Assembly (NCBI GenBank): GCA_001939145.1
Contig: LSRX01000331.1
Span: 533,696-597,695 of the forward strand
Direction: 5' to 3'
DNA: 64,000 bases
From: Symbiodinium microadriaticum
Lineage: Eukaryota > Sar > Dinophyceae > Suessiales > Symbiodiniaceae
This document shows positions 23,521 through 33,500 of the stretch, in pieces; positions within the stretch are counted from its first letter, which is position 1, and each line of letters starts with the position of its first letter. The notes below the pieces were generated by a model that was not told where the DNA came from, made no database searches, and saw only the letters and a program-made list of their open reading frames with translations. The position numbers and the translations under genes were made by a program.

Positions 23521-24707
23521 CCGAATGCAATTCATAACGACAGCAAACTGCCGAAAAGAACACATGGATTGCATGCTTAGCATAAGATTTGGCGCCATGA
23601 AACAGGACAGCAAGCTAGAACATGCGTGGCGGCCGATCATCAACAGAATGCAAAATCATGATTTCCTGAACCCCCCACGCCAAACGCTGTGATGGCTGAC
23701 ACATAGGTCATAGACCAGGAACATCCCCAGCACAAAGACTTGGGAAGACTGACTGAAACCTCGCAGGGCCAGGCTGCTATTTGGAGTTGGGACGCGGTTA
23801 GAAGGCGAGGGCAGCACTTACATTACGCTGCTCCATGTCAATTCGTGACCGCCAAAGACAGAGCCCCCTCCCACTCGGAGAAACCAACACACGGACAAGC
23901 GCGGCCAAAGACGGCTGCAAAACTGCAGTGCTTGCGATTGATGCCTAATGCACATGACTTGCACTCTATGCCCACCAGACATTCAGGGATTCAAGAATTA
24001 GGAGCTCAGACGGCCCAGACCTTCGGGACATCTACCAGCTTTGATGCCGAGCAACGCCTTTTCCTATGAAGCACGTTGGTAGCATGACTCGTGCTGGTGC
24101 TGGCTAACAGTTGATGCATGGCGGCACAGGGCTTGCCGTCTGCAGCATTGAAAACAGGTACCACCAATCCTCCGACATGTTTAAGTTGCTGCTACACTGT
24201 TTGGCAGCATCAACCCAAGTGGCTACGAAAGGGGGGGGGTGCCCCTTTCATCGGAGCCGAAGCCACCCGCGAGGCGGCGAAGGAGTTTAGGCGGGGCAAG
24301 TAGAGCTTCGGTCGAACATCTTCTGTTGCACCCGAGGGTGCCGCTTTGCCAGACCCCGAAAGTCGACAATTCGCGCATATTCGCGCCGTCTACCAAGCCC
24401 CCGAGACGCAAGCGAGGCGAGAACCACAATGGACCAAGTGAAACTGGACGGCCGGAGCTGAGAGTAACGCTTCCATCGTGCCGTTATCCAGGACCTTGAA
24501 ATTCAACAGAAACGCGCGAAGCGCAACTACATTCTCCGTCCTTTCTCTGAATGGCTTGGGGAACCAGTCATGGAAGAGTCCCCAGACTGTCCCACCCCTT
24601 CCTGCCTCAAATGCAGTGATGTCTTCGATAAGCGCACGCGCTCGTGCCGCAACGCCTGCGAGAATCTGAAGCAGCGACAGTGAGAAGACTTGCTGAACGG
24701 AGAAATC

Positions 24708-25060
24708 AATTGTGCCGGCATCCCCAAACAGTGAAAAGTGGAGTCCAAGCCCTGCAGACCCAAGCACCGTTAGAGTTGCACCCCTGAGGCTCCAATTAAA
24801 AAACCTTTGTCCAAAATTCGCTCCGGACTGCGGGGGGGAGCACGATTGCAAGACCACGCATCACACTGTGGCAGCAGGTCAAGAAGCACCCCAAAAAAGG
24901 TGTGGAGGTGGAAGCACAAGTCGCTCTGAAATTACATGGCGCATTGGCAGGAGCACGATTCCGGAGGGCTGAGATGCGAGGGGCTGTGGCGGGAAATGGC
25001 GGGAAGACGAACCCACTGCAGTCGCATTTCGGGTGCAGACGAGGCGGCACGGGACTTCAG
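24708..25060 (+). repeat. Segmental duplicate, right copy
   Basis: Partner of 23266-23520, 1.44 kb downstream in direct orientation, with the same trailing GGAGCACGATT and CACACTGTGG motifs. Confidence 0.55.
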
Positions 25061-26924
25061 AAAGCGACACTAATGAAGAACGTGCATAGCACCACAGTGG
25101 GAGCCGCGGAACCGTCGGGTGCGCTTCTGGGTGCGCCTCGCACGAACATGCAGACAGTTTGGGGAGGTTCACAAATCTGGACTTGCCTGTTTGGTAATCC
25201 TCCTTGCTGCTGAAATACCTGCAAGCACGAAGCAAGAATCTCAAGTCTAGAAGTAGTCATGCAATCATGCCAGGTCACTCGAAGCAGTCTGTGCGCAATA
25301 CGCAATACCTGCCAGGAAGGAACAGGCAGTGTGCCGATACACAGACGACGTCTTATCTTCAAGAGCTCAACACAACTGCGCAGAGTCTGCATATCTCGCC
25401 AACTCGCAATGGTTTCAAGATTTCTAAACATCCTAAACCCGTTGTCCGTAAGCCCTGGCTCTTAGAGTTGGCATCGATGTAGCACCCCAGCGAGTCGAGA
25501 CATTGGTCTGCACACGCACACGGAGGAATAGGGAACCATCGCGTCCCTTCAATTGCTATTATTATTTGCTGCTTCTGACCTTCCGCAGCAGATGGAAAAA
25601 CTGTGCGTCATGGGAGCACCTGAGACTGCCGCTAGGGCTGTACTGCATGTACATGCATTTGGAAAAAGGATATGTGGCTGAACTGAGCCGAAGGATCACC
25701 TCATGTCGTCCTCTCACCTTCGAAAAAAGATGGCACACCAGGCGACAGCAGACCGTCACAAAAACGCAGACGCGCAGGATGAGGCCAAGCGAGGTCAACG
25801 CAAGCGAGCGACCCAACGAAGGTGAGTCTATGGATTTACGGTGGCATGGGTAGATGAGTGGAGGGACGTTTCATCTGGATACACCATTGCTTGTCCCTAG
25901 GCCTTGGATCTTCTCTGTTTCGTTTGAGAATAAGGAGTTCGCCTTCGCCTCGGCTGGGACTCATGAGCTCCTTGCACAAGTACCACCTCAGCACAGTAAA
26001 ATGGAGCTACTGAGGACGATGCACAGTACCTTTGGTGCCTGGCAAGCGTTCATGTCAAAAGCAGGGACTCGCCTATAAAACCCCGGCAAGTGCAATCAGC
26101 CGGTTCCACTTCACGTGGCGTAGTCCCGCCTGGGCTACTGCTCGCCACGACCAGATCGAATCTCGCAGCTCCGCATACACAGAAGATGACCCAGTCTTTG
26201 CTGCTAGAGCCTCCCTCATCGAGCAAGCCCGTTACATGAAGCCTGAGCTGTCCAGCTCGAGCAGCTCTGCTCGCCTACATGCCGCAAGCCCGAAACACCG
26301 GTCGGGATCGTCCAGCATCTTCCAGCTTATCGAGCTTGACAGTTGGAGTCAAATGTGTTGCCAGGAAAAACCAACGCGTCAAGGACTGGCTTTGTCTACA
26401 CGTAGAACGTGGATATCGGAATGCATCTCAGCTCCGTGCCGCTGACGCTGGCACTTGCATGTCCTCCGTCTGATGGCACACGGCCAGGCAGGCCTGCAGC
26501 TGAACGAGCTCAGCCCAAGATGAGCATCCGCTTAGGCCACGGCCTTCTGCACTCACGAAGTTTTCCTTGGCATGTCCGAGCCAAAGGTGGTCACGTGATT
26601 TAGAGCCCTCCAGGCAACATTGTCCGTGACACCGACGGCAACAAAAAGCTACCAACAGTGCCTTCTCAAGTTGCCGGTAAGCATCTCCCAAACGCTGCGC
26701 GAGCAACTTTTCCAAAGCGCGCCCCCACTGCACGAACTCCTGCGATGCACTTCACTTTTCATGCTCGTGCACTGGTCCGTCCCACGAGGAGAAGTTTCAC
26801 CGATAGAGCTGTCAGACACGACTTTGGCTAGAGAGACAGCAGGTCCAACAAAAGCTACGAACAACGAAAACTTTCCGTCTTAACCTCAAGCCAAATAGCC
26901 GACGATGGCTAATTTCTGCGACGA
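25061..26924. other. No gene recognised
   Basis: Only short frames occur on both strands. The longest (26032-26445, +) is Ser-rich without motifs. Confidence 0.3.
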
Positions 26925-26956
26925 CGACCGCCACCACCACCACCACCACTACCACC

Positions 26957-26988
<32 letters not shown>

Positions 26989-27090
26989 CCCACATGACAG
27001 CGACCGCGACCACAGCCACCACCAGCACCAAACCACAACCACCGCCACCACCACCCCCACCACCATCACCACCACATACCACCACCCACA
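26925..27090 (+). repeat. (CCA)n/(CAA)n/(CGACCA) low-complexity block
   Basis: A (CCA)n tract with (CAA)n at 26973-26990 and further CCACCACC runs to about 27080. It reads as Thr/Pro on the + strand and Val/Gly on the - strand. Confidence 0.9.
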
Positions 27091-27335
27091 GGCTTAAGTT
27101 GAACACCCACTACTTCGCTAACTTGGCTGTCATAAAATTGAAGAGCGTGCCAGCATTGACCCCTTGCACGGCTCTCGCTTCCTCGCTCCTGGTCGGGCAC
27201 CCTCCTGCCCTGCGCCGAATGGCGCTCCTGCCTTCTTCGCTAATCAAACCGCAGCTTGCTCTCGTGCACTACGGCTTCAATCGCAGATAGTGCGAAAGAG
27301 CACCCCGATCTTGGTCTGGCAGTAGCCACCCAACC

Positions 27336-28373
27336 ATGCGCCGGAGACACGAGCCCTTTCCCCAACTGCTGCTGCTCCTCCTACGACTGCGGAGTGTGAG
27401 TGCGATTACGAGCACTTCCACAACGACAACGACTGATCCCGACCATCATCACTATCAGGCCACTGTGGTCATTTTCACTGATATTGAACCTACGACATCC
27501 AAAAGCATTAACCGCAGGATCCGGCAAGGCAGAGCGCATCCACGCACGACGCTGCGAGTTAGGCTCCTGACTGTTTGCCGCAGCAGGAACTGCAACAAGA
27601 ACTCTAATCGAACGGGAAAGCCCGTTGTGCAGCCCGGAGCTGCACGCACGAGCTTCGAAAGAGCAGGCAATGCAAGAATAGTTTTGAGCAAAAGTAGAAC
27701 CTGGAAGTTTAGAGTGGCCACCACCACCGTCGTCACCACCACCACAACGACCACCACAGCAACAACAAGAGCAACTGTCACGACAGAGCAGGAGAAACTG
27801 CAACAGCAATGCAGCAGTAGCCGCAGTAGCAGCATTAGCTGTAACAATAGCAGAAGAAGTGGCGGTGGCAGTGGCAGTAGCGTGGCAGTGGAAGTGACAC
27901 TGGCAGTGGCAGTGGCAATGGCAGTGGCACGGGCGGTAGCAGCATCAGTAATCGCAGGAGCAGGCACTTTCGTAGCAGCATTGACAGTGGCGGTACTCGT
28001 CGAAGTATGTAGCAGCAGCAGCAGCAGCAGCAGCAACAGCATTAGCAGTAGCAGTAGCAGTAGCAGTAGCAGTCGCAGTCGCAGTAGCAGTAGCAGTAGC
28101 ACCAGGAGCGGCAGCGGCAGCGGCAGCAGTAGCAGCAGCAGCGGGAGCAGGAGCCGGAGCAGTAGCAGGAGCTGGAGCGGAGCAGGAGCAGGAGCGCAAG
28201 CAGTGGCAGTAGCAGGAGCATGTGTAGGAGTCGCAGTCGCAGTCGCAGTCGCCGCAGCAGCAGGAGCTGGAGCTGGAGCTCTAGCAGCACCGCTAACCGT
28301 CCTTCCCAATAGAAAAGTTCACTGGCCGTACCATCTCGCTACACTCCAGCACCAGCCTTTGGCAATTCGCTAA
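27336..28373 (+). other. Long open frame created by low-complexity DNA
   Basis: The + frame stays open for 345 codons from an ATG. The last two-thirds is almost entirely Ser, Arg, Val, Ala, Gly and Thr, encoded by AGC/AGT/GCA/GGC arrays. The first 130 residues (27336-27720) have ordinary composition but no recognised domain. The opposite strand is also open for 284 codons, which shows that the openness comes from repeat composition. I do not treat it as a supported gene, although a short real exon at the 5' end cannot be excluded. Confidence 0.3.
27816..28275 (+). repeat. Degenerate AGY/GGC hexanucleotide array
   Basis: About 460 bp built from AGCAGT, GGCAGT, GGAGCA and similar hexamers, with sub-blocks of pure (AGC)n (28010-28035), (AGT/AGC)n (28040-28110) and (AGGAGC)n. 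The blocks differ in phase and composition, suggesting stepwise expansion. Confidence 0.9.
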
Positions 28374-28379
28374 CCCTTA

Positions 28380-29857
28380 GGCCTTTAACATCATGCTCTC
28401 GAATTCGCGGAACTTGCTAGCCGTGCCCAGGGGAATCTCGTTTGTCAGCCGTCCAACCTACGGACCTACGTCCGTCACACCCAAAACATCGAAGAGACTT
28501 GCAGCTGCACCTTAAACTGCTGCTGACTGAGCTCGCTGTCCCCACCCATCGGACTGGCCTTGGCACTGTCTGCCTGGAACTCGACCGGCTTCTTCTGGTC
28601 CCTGGCTGGGCAATCAATTCAAAAAAACATGAGACTGAAACCATGTAACAGGCAACATCTGCAAGTTGCGCAGGAAGCTACTGGCTCATCAAACAACAAG
28701 AGGCACAACAGCATCATGCCACGCGACTGTGACTTGACCCACAGTTACAAAACAAGAAGCGGTGGCGTTCGTGTTGCTCATGTTTGATCTGAGATCAAGT
28801 TGTGAAAGGCTCGACAACTTTGGCTGCCCAGCATACACTACAGCACCCAACAAAATCAAAGGCTGGGACAAACCGCGCGACAATCGGATTACGAACTTCC
28901 AGATATGTCTGCCTGCCTCACTTCCAGTGTGAGGCGGAGCTCCTTCACCTTTAGAAAAAAGACAAGCAACGACCGCCCAAAGGCATCGTCTTCTGATCAG
29001 GTGCCAGGCTGTGACCTTCTCAATCTCTGCCAACGGCATGGTTCGCGGCTCCTGCAATTCATGAAGCAGGTAACCAGGGCTTCCGCAAATCCACACACGC
29101 CAGCATGCTACGGATCGGTTGAGAGCGTCGCAAAGGGTGGCGAGACATGTGACATGGCCGACTAATTTGGTGTCACGCAACTGTCAAGTCACCACGATAC
29201 AATTGGACTTTGGGCAGCAAAAGACTACAGGCTTGTAAGAAGTAATTACAAGTGCCCAGAGGTTTCCCATCAAACTTCCGTTTTGTTTCACGCACTACCT
29301 TTGGCCCAAGTTGCCCGAAGTAAAACCAGTGTTCGCGCGATGCAATAACCCAATCTTTGTGGGTCTGAATAACAATCTGGTTGTAGAGTTGTGTGGTTCT
29401 TCAGGACATGCGATCAGCCACTGCCCAGCCAAGCCATTATTGTTATCATTCATCATTCGAACATCTGAATGTATTTCACGGCCGCCGCTCTTGACAAGAA
29501 GCATACATGTAAACGAGTGCAGCCGTGCTGTCTTCGGCCCGTCCAAACTATCCATCAAACGATTTGACAGCCAAGATCAAGCGGAGACGGCTGATAGATA
29601 ACCAAAAGGGTCGGGTCATTGCCGCTGCGCAAACCCTTGGTTTACTTCGCGCATGAATTTATTGGCGACACAAACCGGAAGTTTGCTAGGGCACCTTTGT
29701 GCATTAGTACTTCGTACAGGTCTGTACAAACTCCTGTGCGCAAAAAGGGAGCCTGAACAGGATACCTTCACAGTGCGTGACAGGGCTCCCGACCAACGCA
29801 CATATTGTGATTCTCACCAAATATGAGGGCTATATACAATAGGCAGAAGATCGGATC
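28380..29857. other. No gene recognised
   Basis: A - strand frame at 29180-28689 and + frames at 28442-28787 are open but show no motif. The stretch lies between the low-complexity block and the relic LINE tail. Confidence 0.3.
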
Positions 29858-30430
29858 TTAAAATACAGCAACGGCACCAACATCAATCTGAAGCGATATT
29901 ACCAAGAGCAGTACTTGGAGAAGGCACAACACCTTTTGACAAAAGTCAACTTTCGTGCAAACGGAGATAGCCTCTGTAAAACTGTATTCATGACATCCTG
30001 TAAATGGTTGTTGTTTTCTATGTCGAAGACTGCATTGTGACTGCATGGAGCCCATACAAGAACTGATACACGCCATCATGGCGTCACTGTAAGCTTCAGC
30101 AAACCTATCGCTTCGGGGTTCTGCCAACTCTTCCCCTGCTGACAGGCTGGGGCACTAGCTTGCCAGTTGCAGATACCAGTTGATTTAGTGGATCTGCCGG
30201 AGTGGACCTAAGGATGTGGCCAAAAAGCCTCAATTTGGCTCTTTCCATGTGTCTCCGTCGAACTTGCAATGTTGATCGCACTGGTTTCCTTCATGCTTTT
30301 TTGAACCAGTCTCTTCTCTGTCTACGAATGTTGATGGCTTGCCAAGAATCTTGCGAAGTATTTTGTATGGGAAAAAATTAGGTTTGGGTGTCTCTGATGT
30401 TATTAATTGTATGATACACTCTAAGCTGAT
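29858..30430 (-). pseudogene. Relic LINE, C-terminal part of RT ORF
   Basis: On the - strand, from 30430 downwards, the sequence reads as the post-RT C-terminal region of a LINE ORF2. Y-K-I-L-R-K-I-L-G-K-P-S-T-F at about 30367-30326 resembles the 'LR.ILG.P.T..DR' segment, a frame change leads to L-R-L-F-G-H-I-L-R-S at about 30232-30203, then G-R-V-G-R-T-P-K-R near 30125-30100 and A-Y-S-D-A-M-M-A in frame 30127-29858. These occur in the order expected after the thumb region found at 40.3-40.5 kb, so this is the other half of the relic split by the + strand element. Stops and frameshifts show it is long dead. Confidence 0.75.
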
Positions 30431-30446
30431 TTCAACATGAATAGAG
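30431..30446 (+). repeat. Target-site duplication, 5' copy
   Basis: The 16-bp sequence ttcaacatgaatagag is identical to 40280-40295 and flanks the + strand LINE. The bases outside differ (t at 30430, a at 40279), so the duplication is 16 bp. Confidence 0.95.
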
Positions 30447-30531
30447 CTTCCGAGATAACACCTCCACGCTGGTGGTAGCGGGCCGAGTTCTTTGTGGACC
30501 CGGGGCGAAGTTATCCAGTTCCGACTTCGGC

Positions 30532-33500
30532 ATGGACTGTTGGGGTTTACAGATCTATGCCGACTCTTTCTACCTTCTCCTCGTTGTCTATGGCGAGCTG
30601 GCTTCCTGGCTGTGGAAAAGACGGCGACCTGGGCGATGGCGCCCTTGTCGCGACATATGGTGGCTCGGTTTTCTTCTTCGGAGTTTGAGCTCCTTGTGGG
30701 ATGGAGGTGCTGGGACTTCTTCCAAAACACCTACAGAGGCGAGTCGTGTGGGTCGGCGCCTCTACAAAAGGCAACAGCGTCGTCGCCTACATGGACATGT
30801 TCACATGTGGGGCCCTGGGAGGGCGGTGAGCTCCAATCATGGTAAGACTGCAGGAGGATGTGGGCTTAGGACCTTTCTGCGGTACCTTACGCGATTTGTG
30901 GCTTTTGAAGCCCGCAGCGCTGGTGGTCGGCGCCTTCGATGGTCGAGGATGAGGCGTTACAGATTCCGCCGTTTACGTCGTCGTGATGTGCCGTGGCTAC
31001 TTCGGTTACGTGGCCTACGGATGCATGGAACTGCAAGCTCTGAGGTTGGGTGTAGTAGCAGGCCCGTTGTTGGATTGCGAAGGCAGGTTGGGTGTACTCG
31101 AGTGACTGCGTTCCGCAAGGGTGGTTGTGTTCGGGCTGGTCACGGTTTTCGGGGCTTTCGCATTTCACGGCGTGTGTCTGTGTGTGCTGAGCGGGACAGG
31201 ACCCAAAAACCTGGAAAAGAAATGAAGATCCCAAAGGGGACTAAAATTCGGAGAAAGAGTGAAAATACGAGTCGCAGGGACCATGAAGATGCCTTGAAGG
31301 ACGACGGCACACACATCGGCCCTTTCGGGCCTAGGACCCGAGTTAGAAAGCGCCCGTGCCGATGCCATGGACATGGTGTGAGGCGCGCTTTGGGCAGCTT
31401 TCGTTGTGGACTCACGGCGATGCTCATGGGCGGTGCCTTGAGCTTCTTTTTCATTGACGTGCTCGGCGGTGCGGACGTGGACTACATGTGCGCTTTTGCT
31501 GCCAGGCTGAGGGTTGGCAGTGACTCTTTTCTTGCTGCCCTACCATTTAGTTTTGACAAGCTCGATGGCATGGACGAATACAACTTGGACGTTTGTGCTG
31601 GTGCGCTTTTTGGCTTTGACAGGCCAAACCTTAGTGACGCCAATGACGTTGCGTACAATTTTGTTGGTTGTTTCTCTGACGACTTTCATCTTGGAAGAGA
31701 GACAGTTGTTGATGGTGCAGACCGGGTACGACTTGACCCTCATGCTGGAAGGAGAATTGGCGAGGCCAGCCATCCTGGACCGGCGGGAAGTCGACGCACG
31801 AAACGGCTTCGGAGTCAAGCTTTCGACAAGGTTGCGGTGCGGAAAATTTGTCAACAAGTGCTGCGTGAGTTTGTGGCCGAGTGGAATGGTCAGGGCAATG
31901 TTGATGCAGGCGATCGTGGATGTTCGTGGAATCGTTCATCTGATAGATGGTGGACGGAGCGGACGGGCGAACTGTATCATGCTTCTACAACGAGGGCGCC
32001 CTGGGATGATCAGAGCGATAACGACTACCAGGCTGCTGCTGACAACCACGGTCGTCGACATGACCACATGCACAATTGGTGGGGCTCTTCGACGACTTCG
32101 CGTGCTGACGACTCGTCTTCAACATGGGCTTCATGGGATGATGCTGCGGTTGCTGGTGCACGGGCAGGCAGGGCTGTCTCGTATTATTCTGCAGTTAGCC
32201 CTGAAGCTTCATGGCATACTACTCAAGATGATTGGTGGGCCTCTTCCTCACGCCAACGTTGGGCTGACATGCTTGATGATGGGCCTGAGGACCCAGTTGT
32301 GGCTGGACAACAGCATGATGTTGCTCGAGGTTGGGGGCCGACGCGACGTGTCGAGATCAATACATCGGCTGTTGGTCGGGATCTTAGTAGTAAATCCAGA
32401 TGGCGGCGCAAGCACGCCAAGGCTCAGCCGCTTGATCGCGATGGCGCTGACATTGACGGTGCCAGTTGCGAGGGCCCGTGGGCCTTGCGCAAAGATGTCT
32501 GGCACGCCTCATGCCCGATTGTGTTTGCAGCGTCTGCTAGCGCCGTTAGTGAGATCTTAGACTCGGCTGCCGGGGTTGCCATTGTAGCTTGGACGGATAA
32601 TAGCCACACCGCTGATGAGATTTGGGAGCTTGTCGCATCTGAAGGGCTAGACGCTGATGGAGCCGATGTTTCTCTTACTTTGCTTTGTGAGAGTACACCG
32701 TCCAATGCGCAGTGGACTCCTGGAGACAATACGCCGCCTGATGTGATACCAGTCCCTGGCACAGTCGATGGGAAACTGCGACACAAGAAGTGTTTGATGG
32801 TTACCAGTGGTGCATCCCCAGCCAAGCTTTCTACACGGCAGACCGGGACACACGAGGTGCGGAAGCCACCGCCCTCTTTGGCAGCTCAAAGGGCTGCTTC
32901 TGTGGTGGTCCGATTCACCGCTGACTGCGTATACGGCACCACACCTTGGGCGGATCTGAAAAAGCAGCCCGCGCAGCGTGCGCGCTCGTGGGCCTCGCAA
33001 CATGGGGTGCGACAAGCCGACATCATTGATGCATATGGCTTCGGAGTGCATGGTGATAATCGCCTGACAGGCCTGATGCGAATCCGCAATGAAGTTTCGG
33101 CGCGCAAACTATGGACAGCATCGGGGGCTTTCGCTGCGGGGCTTGTCTTTTTCGTTGACGTTATCGGCGAGGGTCATCGGAACTTGACTGCAAACTGGGC
33201 CAAGGATGATGACATTGTGGTTCAATGGCATGACTGGGAGGTCCAGGAGAGCTTTGAGGAGTATCGTGCTCGTGTGCTGAAGTTTGCTTCTTTCGGTTTG
33301 GTGCTTGGGCGACGGCTCGGCTGTCGTCTGGGTTCAAAGGATCCAAACTTTAAGGCGCAACCGTCACTTTGGCGAGCACGTGCCATCCCTCACAATTATG
33401 GCATCGCCGATGTTGCAGCTCTCCTTGAGGACCTAGGGTTTTCTCAGGTTGGGGTGCAAACTCTGCACCGTGGGCGCAAGACAAACGACTGGACCTTCCG

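Noticed and set aside
27455-28309. 284-codon - strand frame
   Set aside because: It is poly-Leu/Ala/Thr from the hexanucleotide array; both strands are open for the same compositional reason.
31514-32560. 348-codon + frame inside LINE ORF1
   Set aside because: It lies in another frame within the intact ORF1 and carries no motif of its own.
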